Shown in pieces: positions 41,724-50,529 of a stretch of DNA of 64,000 nucleotides. Made by a program: the position numbers and the translations under genes. Under the pieces are notes generated by a model that saw only the letters and a list, made by a program, of their open reading frames with translations, made no database searches and was not told the origin of the DNA. The stretch lies in assembly GCA_041398005.1 (NCBI GenBank), contig JAWKVP010000015.1:1-64000 (forward strand), read 5' to 3'. This DNA comes from JAGREO01 sp020446285 (GTDB lineage Bacteria; Pseudomonadota; Alphaproteobacteria; Geminicoccales; Geminicoccaceae). Position 1 is the stretch's first letter, and every line of letters starts with the position of its first letter.

Positions 41724-42599
41724 TCAGATCACCGATTCGCGGCCGTCGAATGTCAGGAGCGAGAGATAGAGGTCCGGACGGCGGTCGCGGAACAGTCCCC
41801 AGGAGGCGCGGGCCTGGCGAATGGCGTCGAGATCGAGGGTCGCCGTCAGGATGCTAGCGGCATCGTCGCATTCGGCGAGAAGGCCGCCGGTTTCATCCGT
41901 GATGAACGATCCGCCATAGAAGGTCAGCGAACAGGACCGGCCGTCCTCGGTGCCGACCCTGTTCGAGGCCACGACGGGGGTCATATTCGCGCCCGCATGT
42001 CCCTGCATGACGCGCCGCCAGTGGTCGCGGCTGTGCAGTCCGGGTGCCTGCGGCTCGGAGCCGATGGCGGTGGGGTAGAAGAGGATCTCCGCTCCCCTGA
42101 GCGCCATGGACCGGGCGGCTTCGGGAAACCACTGGTCCCAGCAGATGCCGACGCCGATGGTGGCGAATTTCGTCTGCCAGACCTGAAAACCGGTATCGCC
42201 CGGCGTGAAATAGAACTTTTCCTGATAGCCCGGCCCGTCGGGAATGTGGCTCTTGCGGTAGATGCCCATGACCTCGCCGTCGGCGTCGATGACCGCAAGG
42301 GAATTGAAATAGGCGTTGCTCGCCCGTTCGAAGAAACTCACCGGCAGGACGACGCCGAGTTCGGCGGCGAGCCGGCTCATCCGGGCGATGGTGGGGTGGC
42401 CCTCGAAGGGCGAGGCGAGCGCGAAATGGTCGGCAAGCTGGTCCTTGCAGAAATATGGCGATTCGAAGAGTTCCTGCAGGAGAATGATTTGCGCGCCGGC
42501 CGCGGCGGCCTCGCGGACGAGGCGCTCGGCTTCGCGAATGTTCTCCTCATAGGAATGACTGCACGACATCTGGGTCGCGGCCACCGTTACCTGCGACAT
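41724..42599 (-). CDS. aguB: N-carbamoylputrescine amidase (nitrilase superfamily)
   Basis: A 291-residue carbon-nitrogen hydrolase. Catalytic Glu-43 (LLQELFESPYF), Lys-116 (YRKSHIPD) and Cys-153 (GVGICWDQWFPEAAR) form the nitrilase triad. The sequence pattern matches AguB, which converts N-carbamoylputrescine to putrescine in the arginine-to-putrescine route. ATG 42599 is chosen because the family N-terminus starts MSQVTVAATQM. No agmatine deiminase (aguA) is adjacent. Confidence 0.85.
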   Translation of the reverse strand: MSQVTVAATQMSCSHSYEENIREAERLVREAAAAGAQIILLQELFESPYFCKDQLADHFALASPFEGHPTIARMSRLAAELGVVLPVSFFERASNAYFNSLAVIDADGEVMGIYRKSHIPDGPGYQEKFYFTPGDTGFQVWQTKFATIGVGICWDQWFPEAARSMALRGAEILFYPTAIGSEPQAPGLHSRDHWRRVMQGHAGANMTPVVASNRVGTEDGRSCSLTFYGGSFITDETGGLLAECDDAASILTATLDLDAIRQARASWGLFRDRRPDLYLSLLTFDGRESVI

Positions 42600-42794
42600 G
42601 ACGCTCCCTCTTCTCCGGCTTGCCGGGCCGGGCAACTGATCCGGCACCACCCTAGCAGCGCGTCGACGGAATGCCGATAGCTGCGGCACGATTTCACGCA
42701 TGTTCCGCCGGATTGCCGTGGTTCGGGATGATCGCGGTTCGCCACCCGTTTTTCAGGTCATTTCACGTCAGAATGAAAAAGTCGGAATCAGGGA

Positions 42795-42824
42795 TTGTCA
42801 TTTGGGTTTCATCAACCTTAAGAT
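42795..42824 (+). promoter_or_regulatory. Predicted promoter of the 47-residue membrane peptide
   Basis: TTGTCA (42795-42800), an 18-base spacer and TAAGAT (42819-42824) lie 35 bases upstream of the ATG at 42859. Confidence 0.4.
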
Positions 42825-42858
42825 TTGATAACAAACACTCATAGCCAAGGAGGCAGGC

Positions 42859-43002
42859 ATGAGCGTCGAACAGACAAGACCTTTGTCCGCGAGCCGTTCG
42901 CTGAGGCTGCCGATTGACTGGCGCTTTGGCATCCGGGCATTTCTCTGGCTGTTTTCCCTGACCCTTTTGACCCTTCTCATGACCACCAGCCGGTTTTTCT
43001 GA
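42859..43002 (+). CDS. Small single-pass membrane protein, 47 residues
   Basis: A short open frame with a textbook ribosome site (aaggagg, 42847-42853) and its own predicted promoter. The N-terminal half is polar and basic (MSVEQTRPLSASRSLRLPI), then WRFG, then a single hydrophobic helix (IRAFLWLFSLTLLTLLM) and a short TTSRFF tail. It is followed by a perfect 9-bp hairpin (43021-43046). Such features suit a genuine small membrane protein, possibly a toxin or regulator. No family is recognised. Confidence 0.65.
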   Translation: MSVEQTRPLSASRSLRLPIDWRFGIRAFLWLFSLTLLTLLMTTSRFF

Positions 43003-43020
43003 CCGCGCCGGTATCATCAG

Positions 43021-43046
43021 CGCGCCGGTATTGAAGCACCGGCGCG
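43021..43046. terminator. Hairpin between convergent genes
   Basis: CGCGCCGGT and ACCGGCGCG form a perfect 9-bp stem with an 8-base loop. It lies between the 47-residue gene and the dpaL stop codon, and would end transcription from the left; there is no T-run. Confidence 0.6.
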
Positions 43047-43056
43047 ATCTCAACCT

Positions 43057-44214
43057 TCAGTCGCGCGGCGGATGGCCGACGATTTTTTCGTAGAGCGCGG
43101 GGTCGGTTGCGCCCTCACTGCCGAAAACGAGGATCCGGCTCGTAGCACCGAGGCCGATGGCTGCTGCCTTGTCGGGCTCGGCGAGGAGTGCGATCGCACC
43201 GGCCAGTCCTGCCACGGCCGATTCCCCGGCGGTAACCGGTGCGTCACGTCCCGTGCCCCTCGCCAGGAGACGCATGCAGCCGGCGGCGGCGCTGTCGGGA
43301 ACGGTCATGAACGCGAAGCTGCCGCCATCGAGAATTTCCATGGCGATGAGGGATGCTTCCCCGCAGGAAAGGCCGGCCATGATCGTTTCCTCCCCGATCG
43401 CGACCGGGGTGAGCCTGCCGGCCCTTGCGGTTGCGATGATGCAGGCGGCGAGAACGGGTTCGACGATCACCAGTCGGGGGCGGTCGGCGCCGTAACGCGA
43501 CCAGCTTCGAAAGCATGCGGCAGCCGCGAGGCCGCCGACACCGCCCTGGATGAAGATATGGGTCGGGGGGCGGTCGATCTGGTCGAGTGCCTCGTCGATC
43601 ATCACCCCGTAGCCCTGCATCACCAGCCTGGGAATATCCACATAGCCGGGATACGAGGTGTCGGAGACGACGGTCCAGCCCTCGCGGGCGGCATCGGTGG
43701 CCGCCTGCCTGACGCTGTCGTCATAGGTGCCGTCGACCCTTCGGACCTCGGCGCCGAATGCCTCGATCGCCGCCCGGCGCCCCTCGCTCACATGCTTGTG
43801 GATGTAGATCACGCAGCGGCAGCCGAACCGCTCTGCCCCCCAGGCGACCGAGCGGCCATGGTTTCCATCCGTTGCGCAGGTCACGGTGATGCCCGGACCA
43901 TGCGCCTCCACGAGGCGTTCGACGGCATAGGCGCCGCCGAGTGCCTTGAAGCTGCCGAGACCGAAGCGGCCGCCCTCGTCCTTGTAGGCGAGCGCGGCGA
44001 TGCCGAGTTCGCCCGCGAGGCCCGCGAGATCGTGCAGCGGGGTCGGCCGATAGCCATTCCAGGCGCGGATATGGCGCTGTGCCTCGGAAAAGCCCGCCTC
44101 GTCGAGCACGGCCGCCTCGCGAGGACCGTATGCGCGGCTGGCATGACGCGGATTGATGAACAGATCCGGCTTCGCGGCTTCCCATTCCGCAGTGAGTGCG
44201 TTTGCTAGTGACAT
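43057..44214 (-). CDS. dpaL: Diaminopropionate ammonia-lyase
   Basis: A 385-residue fold type II PLP enzyme, probably converting 2,3-diaminopropionate to pyruvate and ammonia. The cofactor lysine is Lys-90 in FGLGSFKALGG, a DpaL hallmark; CATDGNHGRSVAWGA contains the catalytic-site aspartate, and GGVGGLAAA is the PLP-phosphate loop. It lies downstream of an orphan TRAP binding-protein gene in the same direction, suggesting uptake and catabolism of an amino acid. It is separated from it by a strong stem-loop at 44265-44291. Confidence 0.88.
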   Translation of the reverse strand: MSLANALTAEWEAAKPDLFINPRHASRAYGPREAAVLDEAGFSEAQRHIRAWNGYRPTPLHDLAGLAGELGIAALAYKDEGGRFGLGSFKALGGAYAVERLVEAHGPGITVTCATDGNHGRSVAWGAERFGCRCVIYIHKHVSEGRRAAIEAFGAEVRRVDGTYDDSVRQAATDAAREGWTVVSDTSYPGYVDIPRLVMQGYGVMIDEALDQIDRPPTHIFIQGGVGGLAAAACFRSWSRYGADRPRLVIVEPVLAACIIATARAGRLTPVAIGEETIMAGLSCGEASLIAMEILDGGSFAFMTVPDSAAAGCMRLLARGTGRDAPVTAGESAVAGLAGAIALLAEPDKAAAIGLGATSRILVFGSEGATDPALYEKIVGHPPRD

Positions 44215-44264
44215 GTGTGGTATTCCATCAGCCGGATACGGGACACGGGCGGGAGCGGAACGGA

Positions 44265-44291
44265 CACGCGCCGCGAAACATGCGGCGCGTG
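44265..44291. terminator. Stem-loop between the TRAP binding-protein gene and dpaL
   Basis: CACGCGCCGC and GCGGCGCGTG make a 10-bp perfect stem with a 7-base loop. There is no T-run, so it may be an mRNA stabiliser that raises the upstream binding protein relative to dpaL, or a factor-dependent terminator. Confidence 0.55.
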
Positions 44292-44348
44292 CTGTTCTTC
44301 GGTTCCCGCTCGTGAATGGTTCGTCGAGCGGATGACCGACCTGTCAGG

Positions 44349-45416
44349 TCAGGGGGCAGACTGCATGTATTCGTCCTGCCCGGCCTTGTCGATCTCGGCC
44401 AGGAACAGGTTGAGTAGTTCCTCGCCGCGTGCGCCGTATTTGGACTTGATCAGTTCGATCACGGCCGGTTGGGCCGCCGCGCGGAACTTCTCGCGATCCT
44501 CGACCGAAAGGGCGGTGATCTCCATCTTCTGCGCGAGCTTGGGCAGGCCCCGGTCGGACGCCTCGATCGCGCGGGCGATGCCGCGACTGGCGACCACGCC
44601 GGACTTGGCGGCGTAATTGACGATGTATTTCTCCTGATCGCTCAGCCCGTCATAGAAATCCTTGTTGATGAGCACCGTATAGGGTGTGAACAGATGTTCG
44701 GTCAGGGTCAGGTATTGCTGGACTTCCTCGAAGTTCGAAAAGGCGATGATCGGCACGGGATTCATCTGCCCGTCGATGACACCGGTCTGCAGACCCGAAT
44801 AGACCTCGGCCCAGGCGAGCGGGTAGGCTTCGGCACCGAGCGCGTTGATGAGGGTCTGATGACTTTCGAGGGTCATGGTGCGGATGCGGAGACCCTCGAG
44901 ATCCTCGAGACTTGCGACCGGATGCTTGGAGTTCGAGATCGAGAAGAAGCCGCCCGTGTCGGCGTAGCCAAGGACCTTGACTTCGGGAACGTCCATCTCG
45001 ATGTCGCGCGCGAGCGCCTTGCCGAACGGACCGTCGAAGACGTCATAGACCGCCGAGATGTGCGGGAAGGCGAAGGCGACGTCGATCACGCCGATCTTGG
45101 GATAGTGCGAGGCGAGGCCGCCGACCGAGGCGAGGCTCATCTGGATGACGCCGTCGCGCACCTGCTGGGCGATCTCGAAATCCTTGCCGAGCTGGCCGTT
45201 GGGGAATATCTCCACCTTGATTCCGCCGTTCGTGGCGCTCTCGACGAGGTTGGCGAAGACGCGACCAAAGGCGCCGGCAGGGTTCTCGAACGGATCGTCA
45301 TTGTTGAGATGACCGAGCTTGATCACCTTCTCGGCGGCGGCATCGCCGGGAAGGGCAGCAACGGCGAGGCTGGCGACGAGGGCGCTGCCCATCATGATCG
45401 AACGCAGGAAATTCAT
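44349..45416 (-). CDS. TRAP transporter solute-binding protein, DctP family
   Basis: A 355-residue periplasmic binding protein. A signal peptide (MNFLRSIMMGSALVASLAVAALPG in part) precedes AEKVIKLGHLNND; LRIRTMTLESHQTLINALGA and WAEVYSGLQTGVIDGQ match the conserved solute-contact regions of DctP, including the ligand-binding Arg. A ribosome site (ggagag) precedes ATG 45416; an in-frame extension is unsupported. The DctQ and DctM membrane subunits are absent from the window. Possibly it feeds a permease elsewhere. Confidence 0.88.
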   Translation of the reverse strand: MNFLRSIMMGSALVASLAVAALPGDAAAEKVIKLGHLNNDDPFENPAGAFGRVFANLVESATNGGIKVEIFPNGQLGKDFEIAQQVRDGVIQMSLASVGGLASHYPKIGVIDVAFAFPHISAVYDVFDGPFGKALARDIEMDVPEVKVLGYADTGGFFSISNSKHPVASLEDLEGLRIRTMTLESHQTLINALGAEAYPLAWAEVYSGLQTGVIDGQMNPVPIIAFSNFEEVQQYLTLTEHLFTPYTVLINKDFYDGLSDQEKYIVNYAAKSGVVASRGIARAIEASDRGLPKLAQKMEITALSVEDREKFRAAAQPAVIELIKSKYGARGEELLNLFLAEIDKAGQDEYMQSAP

Positions 45417-45706
45417 CCGGGGCTCTCCAGTTCCTTGTTTTTTCACGGCCACGCCCGAGGCTGATCCGGGAACCGGTCCCGAACGGTCGAACACGACCGA
45501 CGGGCCGGAACGATAGACGGATTGCGCCGGTCTTTCCACAACCATCGACATCTCCCTGCGAAGCGGGCGGCGAAGGACGATGCCGTGCCGGGGTGCGCCT
45601 CTTGGGGCTTTACCCTCGCAAGGCACTGTGTATGCTTGCCGAAACGCGACAAGGTAGCGCCCGTTGAAAATGACGGGACGCAAGGCAGATAAAAAGGGAG
45701 GCCCCC

Positions 45707-46447
45707 ATGCCGCTACTGGAACTGCGTGGTATCGCCAAGCATTTCGGGGCGATCGAGGCCTTGCGCGGTGTGGACCTGACGCTTGAGCCCGGCGAGGTGC
45801 TGGGTCTCATGGGCGACAATGGCGCCGGCAAGTCCACAATGGTCAAGATCATCGCCGGCAACTTCCCGCCCTCGAAAGGCGAGATCAGGATCGACGAAAA
45901 GGCGGTCGTCTTCGACAAGCCGGTGGATGCCCGCGAACAGGGGATCGAGGTCGTCTATCAGGATCTCGCTCTCTGCGACAATCTGACGGCAGCGTCCAAC
46001 ATCTTTCTCGGCCGCGAGCTGAAGAAGAAGGTCGGCCCCCTCGCGTTTCTCGATTTCGCCGACATGAACCGGCGGGCGGCGGCATTGTTCGAGGAACTCA
46101 AGTCCGAGACGCGGCCGAGGGATTTCGTCAAGCAGATGTCGGGCGGGCAGCGCCAGGCCGTCGCCATCGCCCGGACACGTCTCAGCGCACCGAAGATCGT
46201 GCTCATGGACGAACCCACCGCCGCCATCTCCGTGCGTCAGGTGGCCGAGGTGCTCGATCTGATCCGCCGGCTGCGCGATCAGGGCATCGCGATCATCCTC
46301 ATCAGCCACCGCATGCCCGACGTCTTCGCCGTCTGCTCGCATGTGGCGGTGCTCAGGCGTGGCTCGAAGGTGGCCGAAAAGCGGATCGAGGACACCTCGC
46401 CCGAAGAGGTCACGGGGCTGATTACCGGAGCGATAGCAGCGGCATGA
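45707..46447 (+). CDS. Sugar ABC transporter ATP-binding protein (FrcA-like)
   Basis: A 246-residue single-domain ATPase. Walker A GDNGAGKST is at 36-44, the signature SGGQRQ at 145-150 and Walker B IVLMDEP at 164-170; the switch His lies in LISHRMPDVF. Like FrcA of fructose importers, it has one ATPase domain rather than the two of RbsA/XylG. It is coupled to the next gene by an ATGA overlap. Order here is ATPase-permease-binding protein, the reverse of the usual frcBCA. Confidence 0.9.
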   Translation: MPLLELRGIAKHFGAIEALRGVDLTLEPGEVLGLMGDNGAGKSTMVKIIAGNFPPSKGEIRIDEKAVVFDKPVDAREQGIEVVYQDLALCDNLTAASNIFLGRELKKKVGPLAFLDFADMNRRAAALFEELKSETRPRDFVKQMSGGQRQAVAIARTRLSAPKIVLMDEPTAAISVRQVAEVLDLIRRLRDQGIAIILISHRMPDVFAVCSHVAVLRRGSKVAEKRIEDTSPEEVTGLITGAIAAA

Positions 46448-47481
46448 GCACGAACACGACATCCTCCGTCGAGATTTCGGACGTCACCGAAATCAGGGAA
46501 CAGTCCTGGCTGCAGGCGATCCTGGCCAATCAGGCATTCTGGGTCACGGTCACGGTGGCGCTGATCTGCTTCGCCACGGCGATGGAGCAGGAGAGTTTCG
46601 CGACCAAGAACAATTTCTACAACATCACGCGCAACTTCGCCGCCATCGGCATCATCGCGATGGGCATGACAGCTGTCATCATCACCGGCGGCATCGACCT
46701 TTCGGTGGGATCGGTGATGGCGCTCTCGGCGATCGTCGCCGCACGGATCCTCGAGGCGGGCGGCGACTGGTATGTCGCCACGATCGCGGGGCTGCTCGCC
46801 GGAGCGGGCATCGGTGCCGTGAACGGCGCACTCATCGCCCGGCTGAAACTGCCGCCCTTCGTGGTCACGCTCGGCATGTTGTCGATCGCGCGCTCGCTGG
46901 CGATCGTCGCTTCCGACAATCGCGTCATCTACCAGTTCGGAGATGGCGGCGAGATCTTCAAGTGGCTCGGCGGCGGGCGCGTCGTGCTGCCCTGGATCGA
47001 TGCCGAGGGCCTCGCGGTCTCCAACCTGTTCGTCGTGCTCGTCATCATGGCGATCATCATGTCCATCGTCCTGCGGACCACATCGTGGGGACGCTACCTC
47101 TTTGCCATCGGCGGCAACGAGCAGGCTGCACGACTGACCGGCATTCCGGTCGACCGGATCAAGATCCAGGTCTACATGCTGGCGGGTCTGACGGCCGCCA
47201 TCGCCGGCATCCTCACCGCCGGCTATGGCGGCTCGGCGAGCAATGGCATGGGCAAGACCTACGAACTCTATGTCATCGCCGCCACGGTGATCGGCGGCGC
47301 CAATCTCATGGGTGGCAAGGGCAGCATCTACGGTGCCTTCATCGGTGCCGCGCTGATCTTCCTCATACGCAATTCGCTCATCATGTTCGGTGTCGACGCG
47401 AACTGGTATGATCTCTTCGTCGGCCTCTTCATCATTCTGGCCGTTCTGCTCGAACGGCTGCGGGGGAGGACGAGCGGTTGA
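46444..47481 (+). CDS. Sugar ABC transporter permease (FrcC/RbsC-like)
   Basis: A 345-residue inner-membrane subunit with about eight to ten helices. GIIAMGMTAVIITGGIDLSVGSVMALSAIVA (the DLSVG motif), ARLKLPPFVVTLGMLSIARS and GTYE-like GMGKTYELYVIAATVIGGANLMGGKGS are typical of the RbsC/FrcC family. Start overlaps the ATPase stop. Together with the flanking genes it imports an undetermined monosaccharide. Confidence 0.9.
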   Translation: MSTNTTSSVEISDVTEIREQSWLQAILANQAFWVTVTVALICFATAMEQESFATKNNFYNITRNFAAIGIIAMGMTAVIITGGIDLSVGSVMALSAIVAARILEAGGDWYVATIAGLLAGAGIGAVNGALIARLKLPPFVVTLGMLSIARSLAIVASDNRVIYQFGDGGEIFKWLGGGRVVLPWIDAEGLAVSNLFVVLVIMAIIMSIVLRTTSWGRYLFAIGGNEQAARLTGIPVDRIKIQVYMLAGLTAAIAGILTAGYGGSASNGMGKTYELYVIAATVIGGANLMGGKGSIYGAFIGAALIFLIRNSLIMFGVDANWYDLFVGLFIILAVLLERLRGRTSG

Positions 47482-47543
47482 GCGATACGCCGGGCTCTTC
47501 CGGCGGTCGCATTTGTCTCCATAAAACGGGAGGTTGAACAGAC

Positions 47544-48548
47544 ATGAAAAAAATTCTGCTGGGTGCGGTCGCCGCCGCATTCTCCCTTTCCTTCGCCGTG
47601 GCGGAAAGCCAGGCGCAGGACAAGCCCATCTTCGCGCTGGTGCCGAAGAACACCAACAATCCCTTCTTCGATCAGGCCCGTGACGGCTGCAAGAAGGCCG
47701 AAGAGGAACTCGGCGATTTCGAGTGCCTCTATATCGGTCCGGGCGAGCATGGCGGCGGTGAGGAACAGGTTCAGGTGGTCTCCGACCTTGTCGCCCGTGG
47801 CGTCGCCGGCATTGCCGTGGCACCGGCGAATGCGGCGGCGATGGTCGCCCCGCTGCTCGAGGCCAAGGCCGCCGGGATTCCGGTCGTCACCTGGGACAGC
47901 GACCTGCTGCCCGAGAACAAGGATCTGCGCGTCGCCTATATCGGCACCAAGAACTACGATATCGGCGTCAATCTCGCCAAGCTCGCGATGGAGGCCAAGC
48001 CCGATGGTGGCACGCTCTGCATCCAGTCGGGCGGTGCGGCTGCCGCCAACCACAATGAGCGCATGCAGGGATTGCGCGACACGCTGCACGGCGCCGAGAG
48101 CGCCGAGCCTCCCGGCGAGCGCCTGACGGGGCAGAACGGCTGGACCGAGATCGACGGTTGCCCGCTCTACACCGACGATGATTTCATGCGCGCGAACCAG
48201 CAGCTCGAGGACATTCTCGCCCGCGAGACCGATCTCGATGCGTTCCTGCCCACCGGCGGCTTCCCGCAGTTCATCCCCGATGCCTATCGGGCCGCCGTCA
48301 CACCCTACAAGGATCGCATCGACAGCGGCGCGCTCGCCCTGATCGTCGCCGACACCCTGCCGGTGCAGATGGAGCTGATGGCCGAGGGTCTCTCCGTCGG
48401 TCAGGTCGGCCAGCGTCCCTTCGAGATGGGCCATCGCGCCATGCTCGGTCTGCGTGACATCGTCAATGGCGGATCCGTCGACGATCCGACCTATACCGGT
48501 CTCGATGTCTGCACGCCGGGTAACGCGGATAGCTGCATCGGCGGCTGA
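47544..48548 (+). CDS. Sugar ABC transporter substrate-binding protein
   Basis: A 334-residue periplasmic-binding-fold protein. The signal peptide ends AESQA, and the mature domain starts DKPIFALVPKNTNNPFFDQARDG, as in ribose/fructose-binding proteins. A gggagg ribosome site precedes the ATG. Cysteines at DGCPLY and DVCTPGNADSCIGG might form disulfides. Ligand unknown. The hairpin at 48588-48616 follows. Confidence 0.9.
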   Translation: MKKILLGAVAAAFSLSFAVAESQAQDKPIFALVPKNTNNPFFDQARDGCKKAEEELGDFECLYIGPGEHGGGEEQVQVVSDLVARGVAGIAVAPANAAAMVAPLLEAKAAGIPVVTWDSDLLPENKDLRVAYIGTKNYDIGVNLAKLAMEAKPDGGTLCIQSGGAAAANHNERMQGLRDTLHGAESAEPPGERLTGQNGWTEIDGCPLYTDDDFMRANQQLEDILARETDLDAFLPTGGFPQFIPDAYRAAVTPYKDRIDSGALALIVADTLPVQMELMAEGLSVGQVGQRPFEMGHRAMLGLRDIVNGGSVDDPTYTGLDVCTPGNADSCIGG

Positions 48549-48587
48549 TACGTCCCGATCTTCACGCGACATCATCCTGAATATGGC

Positions 48588-48616
48588 AAGCCCCCGGTGC
48601 GGCATCGGGGGCTTGC
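48588..48616 (+). terminator. Hairpin after the sugar-binding-protein gene
   Basis: CAAGCCCCCG and CGGGGGCTTG form a perfect 10-bp stem with a 9-base loop, 40 bases past the stop. No T-run follows, so factor-dependent termination is possible. Confidence 0.6.
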
Positions 48617-48705
48617 TGCGTCAACGGGACGTCCGGCGCGAGGGGGACGGCAGGGGGCGGGATGAAGGGGGGCGGGATGACGGACCCATCCGCCGGCCAT
48701 GCCGT

Positions 48706-49146
48706 TCAGCGGGTGGCGGGGCTCATCACCAGAAACATGGTCAGAGCACTTTCCTGCGCGTCGTCGAGTGTGAAGGAGAGATGCGCGCGGTCGGCGGTGG
48801 AGCGGACGACCAGTGCCTTGAGCCCCCCCTCGCAATCGAGATCGGGCCACAGCAGGCGGACATTCGTCTCCGCCCATTCCGGCCGCCCCGCATCGAGAGC
48901 GGCACCGCCGAGCGAGAGATCGGTGATCGAACAGGCCTGCCGGCTTCCATCCTCACAGATCATCGTCGCATCCAGACCGAACTCGTACCGTCTGAAAAGA
49001 CGCCTGTCCTGTGAGGCCGGTGATGGCCCGGCGGTCGTCGCGTCCAGGGTTTCGCTGCCGTTCATTCGCTTCACATTCAACGCGGTGGTCGGGTCGATGA
49101 CGGTTCCGCCCGCTTGCGGACGATCCATCCTGCTCACCAGAATCAC
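48706..49146 (-). CDS. PilZ-domain protein
   Basis: A 146-residue protein whose core is a single PilZ domain, the receptor for cyclic di-GMP. The ligand motif RxxxR appears as RRLFRR (48-53) and DxSxxG as DLSLGG (76-81). It might modulate motility, polysaccharide or envelope processes. The GTG at 49146 and the ATG at 49128 are both possible starts. It stands alone between the sugar transporter and yebC. Confidence 0.82.
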   Translation of the reverse strand: MILVSRMDRPQAGGTVIDPTTALNVKRMNGSETLDATTAGPSPASQDRRLFRRYEFGLDATMICEDGSRQACSITDLSLGGAALDAGRPEWAETNVRLLWPDLDCEGGLKALVVRSTADRAHLSFTLDDAQESALTMFLVMSPATR

Positions 49147-49273
49147 GCGCCGGAGTGAAAAAAACGTTAAACTTGCAGCCGTTCCGGCGGGTCTGGCGAA
49201 GATTGCGGCAGTTCTGCTATAGAGCGGCCAATCCCGATGTCATTCCCGGAACAAACAGCGGACCATCTCGAGC

Positions 49274-50020
49274 ATGGCGGGTCATTCCCAATTCAAGAAT
49301 ATCATGCATCGCAAGGGCAAACAGGATGCCCTGCGGGCGAAGAAGTTCACGCGTCTGTTGCGCGAGATCCAGGTGGCCTCCAAGGGCGGCTTGCCGGATG
49401 TCGAGCACAATCCGAGGCTGCGCACGGCGGTGCAGGCGGCCAAGGCCGCCAATGTGCCCAAGGACAATATCGAACGCGCCATCAAGAAGGGGCAGGGTGC
49501 CGACGGCGAGAATTACGAGGAGGTGCGCTATGAGGGGTACGGCCCGGCCGGTGTCGCGCTGATCGTCGAGGCGCTGACCGACAATCGCAATCGCACGGCA
49601 TCCGAAGTGCGCGCCGCGTTCAGCAAGCATGGCGGGTCGCTCGGCGAGACCAATTCCGTCAGTTTCCAGTTCGACCGCATCGGCCAGATCCGCTTTGCCG
49701 TCGACGTTGCCGACGAGGAGGCCATGCTCGAAGCGGCGATCGAGGCCGGTGCCGAGGATTGCCAGTCAGGCGAGGAAGGGCATGAGATCATCTGCGCGCC
49801 CGACGATCTCGCCACTGTGCGCGACGCGCTCGAGGCCCGCTTCGGCTCGCCCGAGGAAGCCTATCTCGGCTGGCGGCCGCAGGTGAATGTGCCGGTTGAA
49901 GACGAGAAGGCGCCGACGCTGTTCAAGCTGCTCGAACAGCTTGACGACAATGACGATGTCAACCGGGTCACCGGAAATTACGAGGTCTCCGAGACCGCTC
50001 TCGAACAGCTGGGCGGCTGA
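49274..50020 (+). CDS. yebC: YebC/PmpR-family protein
   Basis: A 248-residue protein with the family start MAGHSQFKNIMHRKGKQDA and the segments VPKDNIERAIKKG and YEGYGPAGVALIVEALTDNRNRT. YebC was described as a transcription regulator and, more recently, as a factor easing translation of proline-rich or other stalling sequences. Its stop codon overlaps the ruvC ATG, so it heads the ruvCAB operon, as in many alphaproteobacteria. Confidence 0.95.
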   Translation: MAGHSQFKNIMHRKGKQDALRAKKFTRLLREIQVASKGGLPDVEHNPRLRTAVQAAKAANVPKDNIERAIKKGQGADGENYEEVRYEGYGPAGVALIVEALTDNRNRTASEVRAAFSKHGGSLGETNSVSFQFDRIGQIRFAVDVADEEAMLEAAIEAGAEDCQSGEEGHEIICAPDDLATVRDALEARFGSPEEAYLGWRPQVNVPVEDEKAPTLFKLLEQLDDNDDVNRVTGNYEVSETALEQLGG

Positions 50021-50529
50021 TGCGCATCATTGGCCTCGATCCGGGTCTGCAACGAACCGGTTGGGGCGTGATCGAGGCCGATGGCCCGCGGCTTCGCTTC
50101 GTTGCCTGCGGAGCGGTCCAGAGTACGGCCGAACGCGCGCTGGCGGAACGGCTGGAGACCATTTTCCAGGGCTTGCGCGGGGTGATCGCCGGCCACGGAC
50201 CGTTCGAGGCGGCGGTCGAGGAAACCGTCGTCAACCGCAATGCGCTCTCCTCGCTCAAGCTCGGTCATGCGCGCGGCGTGGTGCTGCTCGCGGCCAGCGT
50301 GAGCGGGCTCGTCGTCACCGAATATGCGGCCAAGAAGGTCAAGCGGTCGGTCACCGGCACGGGCAATGCGGCCAAGGATCAGGTCGCGCACATGGTGCGC
50401 ATGTTGCTGCCCGGTGCAGGGGAACCCACCGGCGATGCGGCCGACGCGCTCGCGGTCGCCATCTGTCACGCCCATTATCGCATGACGGCACGGCAGATCG
50501 AACGCCGTCATGCGGGAGTGGGGGCGTGA
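50020..50529 (+). CDS. ruvC: Holliday junction resolvase RuvC
   Basis: A 169-residue endonuclease that cuts Holliday junctions. The RNase H-like catalytic acids are visible as Asp-7 (IIGLDPGL), Glu-67-68 region (EETVVNRN) and the C-terminal DAADALAVAICHAH. TGATG couples it to yebC, and GTGA couples it to ruvA. Confidence 0.95.
   Translation: MRIIGLDPGLQRTGWGVIEADGPRLRFVACGAVQSTAERALAERLETIFQGLRGVIAGHGPFEAAVEETVVNRNALSSLKLGHARGVVLLAASVSGLVVTEYAAKKVKRSVTGTGNAAKDQVAHMVRMLLPGAGEPTGDAADALAVAICHAHYRMTARQIERRHAGVGA

Noticed and set aside
46279..47823. 514-codon minus-strand frame across the sugar ABC genes
   Set aside because: Antisense shadow; Asp/His/Arg-rich translation without domains.
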